Shown here piece by piece: positions 49,803-58,779 of a DNA stretch of 63,803 nucleotides. Source of the DNA: an uncultured Pelagibacteraceae bacterium (GTDB lineage Bacteria > Pseudomonadota > Alphaproteobacteria > Pelagibacterales > Pelagibacteraceae); the NCBI GenBank assembly GCA_902527265.1, contig CABZNY010000006.1, positions 1-63,803 of the forward strand, read 5' to 3'. Position numbers and translations under genes: made by a program. The notes under the pieces were generated by a model. That model was given only the letters and a program-made list of their open reading frames with translations, ran no database searches and was not told the DNA's origin. Within the stretch, counting starts at the first letter, position 1. The number at the start of each line of letters is the position of its first letter.

Positions 49803-50162
49803 TCAAGCTCCCCCTACTACAAAATAAAAAAATCTTGAAAATAGTGTATATTTAAATTCTGCAGTCATTAAAAATATAAAACAGGCAATTGCTGTCATTG
49901 GCCATAACAGAACATTTACTAAAGCGTATCTTTCCCAAAATAAGTGCATGAAAAAGGCCATAATTAACCCTGCTTTTAGAAACATGAAGAATAATATTAA
50001 TGACCATCTCAACATTCCTTGAAATTGATACCAGTCGACCATATACGAAAAGAAACTTAGTACAAATAACAACAACCAAATCCAAAGATAAATTCCTATC
50101 TTTTGAGTACTTGTTTGCTCTTCTTTTTTAGTTGCTTCCTCTATTTTGTTAGTCTCTTCCAT
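49803..50162 (-). CDS. Cytochrome c oxidase subunit IV-type protein
   Basis: 119 aa with three membrane helices after a charged N-terminus of about 22 residues. The middle segment (RWSLILFFMFLKAGLIMAFFMHLFWER) carries the Lys and His pattern typical of bacterial subunit IV (CyoD/CtaF-like). It follows the subunit III gene by 8 nt and likely stabilises the aa3 complex. Confidence 0.82.
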   Translation of the reverse strand: MEETNKIEEATKKEEQTSTQKIGIYLWIWLLLFVLSFFSYMVDWYQFQGMLRWSLILFFMFLKAGLIMAFFMHLFWERYALVNVLLWPMTAIACFIFLMTAEFKYTLFSRFFYFVVGGA

Positions 50163-50170
50163 ATTTTATT

Positions 50171-50881
50171 TTACCACAAATAGAAAAATGCGAAAATGAA
50201 AACCCAAACTAGATCTACGAAGTGCCAATAAAGACCTAATATTTCAATTTCAACATAATCCCCTTTCATTTTAGTAAACCAGCCTCTTTTTTTACTCTCA
50301 TAATGACCAGCAAAGACTTTATAAGTGTAAATAAACAAGAAAATTACCCCAATTGATACATGGAAACCATGGAAACCTGTTATCATAAAAAAGAATGAAC
50401 CAAACTGTGATGCACCAAAAGGATTTCCCCAAGGTCTAACACCTTCATGAATTAGTTTAGACCACTCAAACACTTGCATTCCTACAAAAGTAAGTCCACC
50501 TACAGCAGTAGCTAAAATTAGCCAACCACACATTTTACGATTTTTTTCGTAACCATATTTAACCGCTAAAGCCATTGTTCCACTACTTGTGATCAATACA
50601 AAAGTCATTATCGCAATCAGCAAAAGCGGGACAGGCACACCACCTACATGTAAAGAAAAAACTTCACTTGTGTTTGGCCAATCAACAATAGTTGAGCCTC
50701 TACCTTTCATGTAGGAAATTAAAAAACAACTGAAAACAAAAGTATCACTTAATAAAAAGATCCACATCATGGCTTTACCCCAATGTACACCTTTAAACAT
50801 TGTTTGGTCTGAACCAGTGTCAGACGCCATGCCCTTAAACCCTGGTTTAAGTTCAAAGCCGTCTATTTTTTGTTCAGACAT
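50171..50881 (-). CDS. ctaE: Cytochrome c oxidase subunit III
   Basis: 236 aa, about five to seven membrane helices. GVHWGKAMMWIFLLSDTFVFSCFLISYMK and MITGFHGFHVSIGVIFLF match heme-copper oxidase subunit III, and the terminal YWHFVDLVWVFIFAFFYLW is highly characteristic. It lacks the first two helices of the long mitochondrial form. 9 nt after subunit I. Confidence 0.93.
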   Translation of the reverse strand: MSEQKIDGFELKPGFKGMASDTGSDQTMFKGVHWGKAMMWIFLLSDTFVFSCFLISYMKGRGSTIVDWPNTSEVFSLHVGGVPVPLLLIAIMTFVLITSSGTMALAVKYGYEKNRKMCGWLILATAVGGLTFVGMQVFEWSKLIHEGVRPWGNPFGASQFGSFFFMITGFHGFHVSIGVIFLFIYTYKVFAGHYESKKRGWFTKMKGDYVEIEILGLYWHFVDLVWVFIFAFFYLW

Positions 50882-50890
50882 ATTTTTTTC

Positions 50891-52729
50891 TTAAGTTTTC
50901 TCTACTTCTGTATTTGCTACTTCACTTGGAGCTGTTGTTTGTGGAATAAAGTCATCCTTTGCTCCTGGAACACTAAAGTCATAAGGCCATCTGTGAACAA
51001 CCGGAAGTCTCTCACCAAAGTTACCATGTTCTGGTGGGACAGTAGAAGTATACCATTCTAGTGAATTAGCTTTCCAAGGGTTCTGTTCAGCTTTTTTACC
51101 TGTTTTTAATGTTTTAATGATATTGAAAACTAAAATAAATTGTGCTGCACCAACTATAAATGCTGCAATACTTATAAATTCATTCATTCCAACTGCAGAT
51201 GTCATATATGGACTATCATACATTTCAAAATATCTTCTTGGAACTCCAATAAAACCTAAATAGTGCATCGGGAAGTATATTGAATACGCTCCTAGGAACG
51301 TAATCCAGAAGTGCCATTTTCCTAAACCTTCGTGCAACATTTTTCCAGCTACTAATGGGAACCAATGATAAACTGCACCCATAATAACCATTAACGGTGC
51401 AATACCCATGACCATATGGAAGTGGGCTATTACGAAATATGTGTCAGATAATGGAACATCAACTGAAACATTTCCTAAAAATATTCCAGTAATTCCACCA
51501 TTTACAAATGTTACTATGAAGCCTAGGCACCATAACATTACTGTATTAATTCTAATATTTCCTCTCCACAAGGTAAGTATCCAGTTATAAACTTTCATGG
51601 CGGTAGGAACCGCAATAATTAAAGTGGTTGTTGCAAAGAAAAATCCAAACCAAGGGTTCATTCCACTAACATACATGTGGTGAGCCCATACGAAGAAACT
51701 CAAACCTCCAATACCTACTATCGCCCAAACCATCATTCTATATCCAAAGATATTTTTTCTGGCATGAACAGATATTAAGTCAGAAACTATTCCAAATGCA
51801 GGTAATGCAACAATATAAACTTCGGGATGTCCAAAGAACCAAAATAAATGTTGGAAAAGAATTGGGCTTCCACCGCCATATTCAAGAACTTCTCCTGCTT
51901 TTAATATTGTTGGCATAAAGAAACTTGTTTGTAAAACCTTATCTAATGTCATCATTATTGCACTAACTAGTAGTGCTGGGAATGCTAACATTGCTAGTAC
52001 AGTTGCTGTAAAAATACCCCAAACTGTTAAAGGCATTCTCATTAGGGTCATTCCTCTAGTTCTTGCTTGTAGAATTGTAATCATATAATTCAGTCCACCC
52101 ATTGTGAAACCGATTACAAATAAAGATAAAGATATAAGCATTAGAAGTATTCCCATACCTGATCCAGGAGTTCCCTCCAAAATAGTTTGTGGAGGATACA
52201 ATGTCCAACCCGCTCCTGTTGGCCCGCCTGGAACGAAGAAACTTGCCATTAAAACTGCAACTGCAACAAAGAACATCCAGAAGCTAAGCATATTTACATA
52301 TGGGAAAACCATATCTCTTGCTCCAACCATGAGCGGAATTAGATAGTTTCCAAATCCTCCCAAAAATAAAGCAGTTAAAAAATAAACTACCATTATCATT
52401 CCATGCATAGTTACAAATTGATAATAATGTTCTGCTGTCATGAAACCTGCTAACTCAGGAAAACCAAGTTGAAGTCTCATTAACCATGATAAAATTAGTC
52501 CTACAATTCCAGTAAATACTGCCGTTAAAAAATATTGAACACCAATAACCTTGGCATCCTGACAAAAAATCCATTTTTGAATAAAACTATGTGCATGATA
52601 TAAATCTTGTTCAGGTATTTCGGCTGGTCTTACATAATCCATGTCGGGATTAATTGATCCAGCTGAACCATCTAAAACCTCTGATGATTGGGCTTGATAT
52701 GATTTATTATTATCGTATTCGTCTGACAT
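50891..52729 (-). CDS. ctaD: Cytochrome c oxidase subunit I (aa3 type)
   Basis: Catalytic subunit of the terminal oxidase with heme a, heme a3 and CuB, 612 aa and 12 membrane helices. FGHPEVYIVALP contains the cross-linked His-Tyr region and the proton-pathway Glu of A1-type oxidases. YFVIAHFHMVMG carries the late heme histidines, and VGARDMVFPYVN and PPQTILEGTPGSG are also conserved. The sequence HHMYVSGMNPW supplies the CuB His pair. Confidence 0.98.
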   Translation of the reverse strand: MSDEYDNNKSYQAQSSEVLDGSAGSINPDMDYVRPAEIPEQDLYHAHSFIQKWIFCQDAKVIGVQYFLTAVFTGIVGLILSWLMRLQLGFPELAGFMTAEHYYQFVTMHGMIMVVYFLTALFLGGFGNYLIPLMVGARDMVFPYVNMLSFWMFFVAVAVLMASFFVPGGPTGAGWTLYPPQTILEGTPGSGMGILLMLISLSLFVIGFTMGGLNYMITILQARTRGMTLMRMPLTVWGIFTATVLAMLAFPALLVSAIMMTLDKVLQTSFFMPTILKAGEVLEYGGGSPILFQHLFWFFGHPEVYIVALPAFGIVSDLISVHARKNIFGYRMMVWAIVGIGGLSFFVWAHHMYVSGMNPWFGFFFATTTLIIAVPTAMKVYNWILTLWRGNIRINTVMLWCLGFIVTFVNGGITGIFLGNVSVDVPLSDTYFVIAHFHMVMGIAPLMVIMGAVYHWFPLVAGKMLHEGLGKWHFWITFLGAYSIYFPMHYLGFIGVPRRYFEMYDSPYMTSAVGMNEFISIAAFIVGAAQFILVFNIIKTLKTGKKAEQNPWKANSLEWYTSTVPPEHGNFGERLPVVHRWPYDFSVPGAKDDFIPQTTAPSEVANTEVEKT

Positions 52730-52774
52730 ATTTTTTATCCTTTTATATATATTTTTTTTTAAATTATTAAATTG

Positions 52775-53611
52775 TTATTTTTGAGCCAATTTGTTCCCAT
52801 CTACGTTTAATTTTTCATATCTAGCTGATAATTGTTCAAAGGTTTCTTGCTCACTTAACCACACTTCATAGTCAGCTTTATCCTGAACTTCAACACCACC
52901 TCTCATTGCGTAATGTCCAACTCCACAATATTCAGCACACAAAACTTCATATTCTCCAACTTTATTTGGTTCAAACCAATAAAAAGTAACTGTTCCAGGA
53001 ACTGCATCCATTTTAGATCTAAATTGAGGTACATACCAATTATGAAGAACATCGACTGATCTTAACAAAATCTTTACAGGTCTGTTATTTTCTAAGTTTA
53101 TTACATCACTCTCAATCATCACATCATCTTTTCCAAAAGGATCATCTGGGTTGATACCAAAAGGATTGTTGTCAGCAATGTTCCTAACTTGTGTGGTTCC
53201 TAATTTTCCATCTGCTCCGGGTAATCTATATTGCCATCCCCACTGCCAGGCCATTACATCTACTTCAAGTGCATTCTTTGGTACGTTTACATATTGATTC
53301 CAAATAATAAGACCAGGTGCTAGTAGAGCAGCAACTCCTAAGGTAGTTGCCCATGTTAAAATTTTTTCTAATTTTTTATCTTCGGGTTTATATTCTGCTC
53401 TTCTATCTTCCTTGTGTTCGTATCTAAAAACGCAATATATCATAAATAGGCAAACTGCTATAAACACTCCTCCGCCTACCCAAAAAGTAAGAGTAATTGT
53501 ACTGTCCATTCCACCCCAATTTGATGCGATATCAGTCCAATACCAAGGTGTGAATATATGAAATAAGATAGATCCGATGATTACTAATAAAAATATTATT
53601 CCTACATGCAT
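52775..53611 (-). CDS. ctaC: Cytochrome c oxidase subunit II
   Basis: 278 aa. The CuA site is in CAEYCGVGHYAMRG (two Cys, His and Met ligands), with the earlier His in DVLHNWYVPQF and the electron-entry VMAWQWGWQYRLPG box. Three hydrophobic segments (3-20, 38-62, 84-104) are present, so the first is either a signal or an extra helix. First gene of the operon; 87 nt with a dyad precede it. Confidence 0.96.
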   Translation of the reverse strand: MHVGIIFLLVIIGSILFHIFTPWYWTDIASNWGGMDSTITLTFWVGGGVFIAVCLFMIYCVFRYEHKEDRRAEYKPEDKKLEKILTWATTLGVAALLAPGLIIWNQYVNVPKNALEVDVMAWQWGWQYRLPGADGKLGTTQVRNIADNNPFGINPDDPFGKDDVMIESDVINLENNRPVKILLRSVDVLHNWYVPQFRSKMDAVPGTVTFYWFEPNKVGEYEVLCAEYCGVGHYAMRGGVEVQDKADYEVWLSEQETFEQLSARYEKLNVDGNKLAQK

Positions 53612-53645
53612 AGTGCTTATATAGAAGAATAATCCTGTAATTACC

Positions 53646-53662
53646 TATGACAAAATGTCATA
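53646..53662. promoter_or_regulatory. Perfect inverted repeat in the cox divergent gap
   Basis: TATGACA (53646-53652) and TGTCATA (53656-53662) are perfectly inverted with a 3-nt spacer. It lies in the 87-nt gap between the cox operon start and the rightward small gene, a plausible operator. It does not match the usual FNR (TTGAT-N4-ATCAA) pattern, and the regulator is unknown. Confidence 0.55.
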
Positions 53663-53698
53663 AAACATATTAATTATACTAATATAATCAATATCTTT

Positions 53699-53890
53699 AT
53701 GCTTAGTAAATTAGGTATTTTAATCACAATTCTTTCTTTAGTATTAGCCTTCTATTTTGTGATCTCTTTAGGGGCAGGAAGGTTTTCAAAAGGAGAGACA
53801 AAACCTGAAACTAAAAGATATCTAAGATCAGTAAATATACTTTTAATTATAATTGCAGTATTTGGATCAGTTTTAGTTTTATTTATATAA
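53699..53890 (+). CDS. Small membrane protein divergent from the cox operon
   Basis: 63 aa with two hydrophobic helices (about 4-25 and 45-63) joined by a basic loop (RFSKGETKPETKRYLRS), so both ends face the periplasm if the loop is cytoplasmic. It ends 1 nt from the 3' end of the convergent second subunit-III-type gene. No family recognised. Its position between two oxidase loci hints at a respiratory role. Confidence 0.65.
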   Translation: MLSKLGILITILSLVLAFYFVISLGAGRFSKGETKPETKRYLRSVNILLIIIAVFGSVLVLFI

Positions 53891-53891
53891 A

Positions 53892-54569
53892 TTATGCAAT
53901 CAAAGATTTACAGAATTCTATAACAGTATCATTGTATGCAAACATTATTGTAAAGAAAACTAGCCAAACTATAAATAAAAATAACCAGTATAATGAAAGA
54001 GCATTAATACTTTTTTCTTCTTTGTTATAATCTTTCTCATCTAATTTAAAAATTTTTGAGCTTACTTTGCCCCAGAAATAAAGACCTCCTAGAAGATGAA
54101 TACCATGTAATGCAGTAAAGAAATAATAAGATGAAAAATATGTATTAGTTGAAACAAAATTTCCAGTTTTCATAAGTTGGTACCATAAAGCTAACTGTAG
54201 AAATAAAAATATATAACTTAGAGCACCTACATATATTAAATTTCTTTTTATTGTATTTGTAATTCCATTTTTTAAATCTTTACTTATTCTGTTAAAAAAT
54301 ATTGTTACTAGAATTAAGACCAATGTATTTATCCAAAGTAAATTTGTCTTCAATATAAAAGTTGTGTCTTGTTCTGGTGGTAGTGAGTAAAGATAGCCAG
54401 TAAAAATTAAACTAAATAAAGTTGTACTTACTCCAAAAATAATAATAACAGCTGACATTTGATTTGAAATTTCAAATGTTTTTCCAGAATGGCCACTATC
54501 AATTACCGCTTGATCTTGTTCCCAAGGTTTTTCAGTTAATGTGCCAAATATTTTCTTTAATAGAGACAT
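53892..54569 (-). CDS. Second heme-copper oxidase subunit III-type protein
   Basis: 225 aa with about five membrane helices. YYFFTALHGIHLLGGLYFWG matches the conserved core of subunit III, and INALSLYWLFLFIVWLVFFTIMF its C-terminus. The N-terminal part (EKPWEQD) differs clearly from the operon copy. No matching subunit I or II is beside it, so it either serves the same aa3 oxidase or belongs to a separate complex. Such orphan subunit III-like proteins are known, for example NorE, but I cannot place this one. Confidence 0.82.
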   Translation of the reverse strand: MSLLKKIFGTLTEKPWEQDQAVIDSGHSGKTFEISNQMSAVIIIFGVSTTLFSLIFTGYLYSLPPEQDTTFILKTNLLWINTLVLILVTIFFNRISKDLKNGITNTIKRNLIYVGALSYIFLFLQLALWYQLMKTGNFVSTNTYFSSYYFFTALHGIHLLGGLYFWGKVSSKIFKLDEKDYNKEEKSINALSLYWLFLFIVWLVFFTIMFAYNDTVIEFCKSLIA

Positions 54570-54605
54570 AATGTTTATATAGTTCCTATATATAATTTTA
54601 CAATA

Positions 54606-55193
54606 ATGAAAATAAAAACCTCAATCGCAGTATTAACTGGATGTTTAACAATATTCTTTTTTTTAATGCTTCCAGTATTTCTTTCTATGAAAGAACAAAA
54701 AGACCAATCAGTCGCAGCGTTCAAGGGATCAGATTTTGAGCTTAAAGATATGAATAATAATATTATAACTCAAGAATCTTTTAATGGACCCTTAACTGCA
54801 ATTTTTTTTGGTTTTACAAATTGTCCTGATATTTGTCCAATGACTTTAAATAAAATGGATATCGCATTGAATAGAATAAAGAAAAATAAAAAAAAAGATT
54901 TAAAAGTTTTTTTTATTAGCGTTGATCCTAAAAGAGATACTCCAGAGGTTATTAAAGATTACCTGAGAAATTTTGATAACAAGTTTGTTGGAATCACAGG
55001 AGATCCAGGTGAAATTTTTTTATTGTCACAATCATGGGGAATAATCAGTCAAAAGATTTTTTTTGAAAATGGTGATTACAATGTTGATCACAGCTCACCC
55101 GTGATACTTCTTAAAGATGGAAAATATATTGCTAAAATTTCTCACAGAGATGATATTAAAAAATCAATCAAATTAATTAATAAATATCTATAG
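54606..55193 (+). CDS. SCO1/SenC-family copper chaperone
   Basis: 195 aa. N-terminal membrane anchor (about 5-25), then a thioredoxin fold with the copper motif TNCPDICPMT (CxxxC) and the third ligand His in NVDHSSPVILL. SCO proteins deliver copper to CuA of subunit II. It is divergent from the second subunit III gene by 36 nt, which ties it to oxidase assembly. The 3' end overlaps rsmE by 6 nt. Confidence 0.93.
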   Translation: MKIKTSIAVLTGCLTIFFFLMLPVFLSMKEQKDQSVAAFKGSDFELKDMNNNIITQESFNGPLTAIFFGFTNCPDICPMTLNKMDIALNRIKKNKKKDLKVFFISVDPKRDTPEVIKDYLRNFDNKFVGITGDPGEIFLLSQSWGIISQKIFFENGDYNVDHSSPVILLKDGKYIAKISHRDDIKKSIKLINKYL

Positions 55194-55898
55194 ATTCAAA
55201 ATATAACTAAGTATTGATATTGAGGATATTACTGCTGTCTCTGATCTGAGAATATTTTCATTTATTTTAAATGATTTTACACCTTTAAAATTTAAAATAT
55301 TATTCCTTTCTTGTTCCGAAAAATCACCCTCAGGTCCAATTATGATGCACAACGATTTATTTGTGTCTTTATTTAATTCAATTTTTTTATTTTTAGTATT
55401 TAGGTCGGTAAAAATTAAATCTATTTTATTTTCATTTTTTTTTAAGAAACTTTTCAAGTTTTGAGGTTTTTCTAAAGACGGTAGGTTTATTCTATTTGAC
55501 TGCTCTGTTGCCTCTATAATTATTTTTTCTAATCTCTCAGAATTAATCTTTCTGACAATTGTTCTATCAAAAATAATTGGAACAAATTTAGTTACACCCA
55601 ATTCAGTGGCCTTCTGTATCATGAAATTTGAATAATTAGATTTAATTGGCGAAAATGCCAACCAAATATCTACTGGGTTTTCTTTATTTCTTAATTTTTC
55701 TTGAATGCTAAATTCAACTTTGCCACTACTAATATTATTAATTTTAGCTAACCACTCACCGTTTTTATTAAATAATGAAAAATTTTCACCAGTTTTAACT
55801 CTCATTACTTTTGTTAAATAGTGTGATTGTGGTTTTTCAAGCCAAGAATTAAAATTAAGAGATAAACTTTCTGGAAAAAATATTCTAATATTACTCAT
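55188..55898 (-). CDS. rsmE: 16S rRNA (uracil-1498-N3)-methyltransferase
   Basis: SPOUT methyltransferase of 236 aa. The C-terminal knot motifs are IIGPEGDFSEQE and NENILRSETAVISSISIL, with IQKATELGVTKFVPI in the middle. N-terminal PUA-like domain. Acts on the 30S subunit. The start lies 16 nt from that of the divergent HAD gene. Confidence 0.94.
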   Translation of the reverse strand: MSNIRIFFPESLSLNFNSWLEKPQSHYLTKVMRVKTGENFSLFNKNGEWLAKINNISSGKVEFSIQEKLRNKENPVDIWLAFSPIKSNYSNFMIQKATELGVTKFVPIIFDRTIVRKINSERLEKIIIEATEQSNRINLPSLEKPQNLKSFLKKNENKIDLIFTDLNTKNKKIELNKDTNKSLCIIIGPEGDFSEQERNNILNFKGVKSFKINENILRSETAVISSISILSYILNL

Positions 55899-55914
55899 AT
55901 CAAGAAAGTAATTT

Positions 55915-56574
55915 ATGAAAAATATTAAAGCAATAATTTTCGATGCCTACGGTACTTTATTTGATATAAATTCCGCAGCAGAAAAATGTAAAGATAAAAT
56001 TGGTAGTAAATGGGAAAGCTTTTCAAATTATTGGCGAACAACTCAGCTAGAATATACTTGGCTAAGAAGTCTAATGAAAAGACATAAAGATTTTTGGAAA
56101 ATTACTGAGGATAGTCTAGATAAATCAATGAAAGTTTTTAATATTAATCCTAATATGAAAAGTGAATTACTTGATCTTTATAAAATTCTTTCTCCTTATC
56201 CAGAAGTAAAAGAAACTCTAGAATTATTGAAAGAAAAAAATTACAAACTATCAATACTTTCAAATGGAACTCCTTCCCTTCTCAATGAATTGGTCTCTAG
56301 TAATAATCTTAAAGTTTTTGATGATATTTTTTCAGTGGAAGAAGTGGGTATTTTTAAGCCAGACTCAAAGGTATACGATATTCCAGTTAAAAAATATAAG
56401 ATTGAAAAATGTGAAGTCGCTTTTTTAAGCGCAAATACATGGGATGTTTCTGGAGGTGGTAATTATGGTTTTAAAGCTATTTGGGTAAATAGAAATAATA
56501 TTATTTTTGATAATTTAGATTACACTCCTGAAAATCAGATAAATAATCTTAAACACTTGCTTGATATTATTTAA
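55915..56574 (+). CDS. HAD hydrolase, haloacid dehalogenase type II-like
   Basis: 219 aa. Motif 1 FDAYGTLFDINSAA with the nucleophilic Asp near residue 9, motif 2 LSNGTPSLLNEL, and a SANTWDVSGGGNYGFKAIWVNR segment that closely fits the (S)-2-haloacid dehalogenase subfamily. Those enzymes hydrolyse short 2-haloacids such as chloroacetate. The true substrate here needs assay. It is followed by DoxX and pirin genes. Confidence 0.85.
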   Translation: MKNIKAIIFDAYGTLFDINSAAEKCKDKIGSKWESFSNYWRTTQLEYTWLRSLMKRHKDFWKITEDSLDKSMKVFNINPNMKSELLDLYKILSPYPEVKETLELLKEKNYKLSILSNGTPSLLNELVSSNNLKVFDDIFSVEEVGIFKPDSKVYDIPVKKYKIEKCEVAFLSANTWDVSGGGNYGFKAIWVNRNNIIFDNLDYTPENQINNLKHLLDII

Positions 56575-56595
56575 ACAAGTCACTATTTTAAAATT

Positions 56596-56967
56596 ATGAC
56601 AAACATTTTAGATCTCGTTGCTAGAATTTTAATTTCGGGTTTATTTCTTCTTAATGGAGTTTTTAAAATTAGTAATTATGATGGAACAGTTGGCTGGATG
56701 GAGAGTTTTGGAATACCAGGAATTTTACTTATACCAGCAATAATTTTGGAGATAGTTGGACCTATCTTAATTATATTAGGCTATAAAGTAAAAATTGCAG
56801 CAGGTTTGTTAAGTCTATTTTGTATTGCTACAGCAGTAATTTTTCATAACGATTTTTCGGACCAGATGCAATTAGGATCTTTTTTGAAAAATATTGCATT
56901 AGCAGGTGGGTTTCTATTTATATTCATAAACGGAACTAAAGATTTTAGTTTAGATAGAAAATTTTAA
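56596..56967 (+). CDS. DoxX-family membrane protein
   Basis: 123 aa with four membrane helices. The N-terminus RILISGLFLLNGVFKISNYDGTVGWMESFGIP is the DoxX/MauE-type signature. Members are quinone-reactive or redox-linked membrane proteins, with no settled single function. It lies between the HAD gene and pirin, 7 nt from the latter. Confidence 0.85.
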   Translation: MTNILDLVARILISGLFLLNGVFKISNYDGTVGWMESFGIPGILLIPAIILEIVGPILIILGYKVKIAAGLLSLFCIATAVIFHNDFSDQMQLGSFLKNIALAGGFLFIFINGTKDFSLDRKF

Positions 56968-56974
56968 AAATAAA

Positions 56975-57811
56975 ATGTCAAATATTGAAGTTAAAAAAAT
57001 TATTGAACCTACGCCAGCATCTGACGGAGCTGGGGTTAAATTAAAAAGAAGTATTGGAGTAGAGCCAAATTACTTTGATCCATTTTTAATGCTAGATGAA
57101 TTTGGATCAGAAAATAGTGAAGATTATATAGCAGGTTTTCCACCACATCCTCACAGAGGAATTGAAACAGTAACCTATATGTTAGCTGGAGAATTTGAAC
57201 ATAAAGATAGTACAGGTGGCGAAGGAAGAATGACAGCAGGAGATGTTCAGTGGATGAAAACTGGAAGTGGAATAATTCACTCTGAAATGCCAGCAATGAA
57301 AGAAGGTAAACTACATGGATTCCAATTATGGATTAATATGCCAGCTAAACTTAAAATGAGCAAACCTAATTACATATATATAGATGCAGAGCAAATGCAA
57401 TCATATAAAGATGAGGAAAAAATTGTAAAAGTCATAGCTGGTAAATTTGAACAAGCTGAGGGACCTGTAAAAAAACATAATGTTGAGCCTATTTATTTTG
57501 ATGTAGAATTAAATAAAGACAAAGAGTTTAATTTTCATTTACCATCAACTCATAATTCATTTATTTATTTAATTGAAGGAGAGATAAAAATTGGAAATCA
57601 GCAACATCAAAAAGTTGAAAATTCAAAACTAATTCTTTTAGAAAAGGGAGACAAACTTAAGGTTTATGGCTTAACTAACGCTAAGTTTCTTCTAATTGCT
57701 GGAAAACCAATAGGTGAACAAATTACTAGAGGTGGTCCATTTGTCATGAACACTAAACAAGAAATCTTGCAAGCAGTCGAGGATTATCATAAAGGTACAT
57801 TTGTAAAATGA
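56975..57811 (+). CDS. Pirin-family protein
   Basis: 278 aa, two cupin domains. The metal ligands are in HPHRGIETVTYM and in TGSGIIHSEMP (three His and a Glu). Some pirins have quercetin 2,3-dioxygenase activity and others act as redox-linked regulators. The 3' end overlaps the quinone oxidoreductase gene by 4 nt, so they are cotranslated. Confidence 0.92.
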   Translation: MSNIEVKKIIEPTPASDGAGVKLKRSIGVEPNYFDPFLMLDEFGSENSEDYIAGFPPHPHRGIETVTYMLAGEFEHKDSTGGEGRMTAGDVQWMKTGSGIIHSEMPAMKEGKLHGFQLWINMPAKLKMSKPNYIYIDAEQMQSYKDEEKIVKVIAGKFEQAEGPVKKHNVEPIYFDVELNKDKEFNFHLPSTHNSFIYLIEGEIKIGNQQHQKVENSKLILLEKGDKLKVYGLTNAKFLLIAGKPIGEQITRGGPFVMNTKQEILQAVEDYHKGTFVK

Positions 57812-58779
57812 AATCTATTAAAGTAACAAATACAGGTGGACCAGAAGTTCTTAAATTAGAAGATATAACTTTAGAAAAACCGGGAGCAGATGAAGTTCAA
57901 ATCGAACATGTTTCAATTGGTTTAAATTATATAGATACATATCATAGGTCGGGTTTATACCCTCTTCAATTACCAACTGGGATTGGAATGGAAGCAGCAG
58001 GCATAATTAAAGAAGTTGGTTCAAATGTTTCTAATTTTTCTGTTGGAGATAAAATTGCATACGCTGCAGCTCCTTTAGGTGCTTACTCAACTCACAGAAA
58101 TTATACATCAAAAAATATTGTAAAAGTTCCTGATGATATTGACTTAGAGCAAATTTCGAGTGCAATGACAAAAGGAATGACAACTTTTTATTTATTACAC
58201 AAAACATATGTTCCAAAAGAGGGTGAAACTATCTTATTTCATGCAGCAGCTGGTGGTGTTGGACAATTCTTTTGTCAGTGGGCAAAAAGTTTAGGACTGA
58301 AAGTTATTGGAACGGTTGGTAGTGATGAAAAAGTTAAGATAGCAAAAAAGTATGGCTGTGATGATGTTATAAACTATTCTAAGGAAAACTTTGCAAAAAA
58401 AGTTTTAGAACTCACAGATGGTAAAGGTGTTTCAGTTGTTTATGATGGTGTGGGAAAAACAACATATGATAAATCCATTGAATGTTTAAAATTAAGAGGA
58501 ACAATGGTTTCATTTGGAAATGCATCGGGTCCACTTGACCCAATTATTGTTTCAAAATCTTTGCAACCAAAAGGTATTTATTTTGTCAGACCTGCAATGA
58601 ATCAATACTTCACAAATAGTGAAGAAATACAAGAAGCGGCTAACATGTTGTTTAAACAAATTTCATCAGGAAATGTAAAAATAGAAATTTTTAAAAAATA
58701 CAAATTAGAGGATACTGTTCAAGCACATAAAGATTTAGAAGGAAGAAAAATTACAGGTCCAGCAGTAATTATTCCTTAA
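57808..58779 (+). CDS. qor: NADPH:quinone oxidoreductase (zinc-free MDR)
   Basis: Medium-chain dehydrogenase/reductase of 323 aa in the QOR branch. It lacks the zinc ligands of alcohol dehydrogenases; NYIDTYHRSGLYPLQLPTGIGMEAAG is diagnostic and the NADPH loop is HAAAGGVGQFFCQWAK. It likely reduces quinones or enals in the cytoplasm. It overlaps the convergent DUF2721 gene by 11 nt. Confidence 0.93.
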   Translation: MKSIKVTNTGGPEVLKLEDITLEKPGADEVQIEHVSIGLNYIDTYHRSGLYPLQLPTGIGMEAAGIIKEVGSNVSNFSVGDKIAYAAAPLGAYSTHRNYTSKNIVKVPDDIDLEQISSAMTKGMTTFYLLHKTYVPKEGETILFHAAAGGVGQFFCQWAKSLGLKVIGTVGSDEKVKIAKKYGCDDVINYSKENFAKKVLELTDGKGVSVVYDGVGKTTYDKSIECLKLRGTMVSFGNASGPLDPIIVSKSLQPKGIYFVRPAMNQYFTNSEEIQEAANMLFKQISSGNVKIEIFKKYKLEDTVQAHKDLEGRKITGPAVIIP

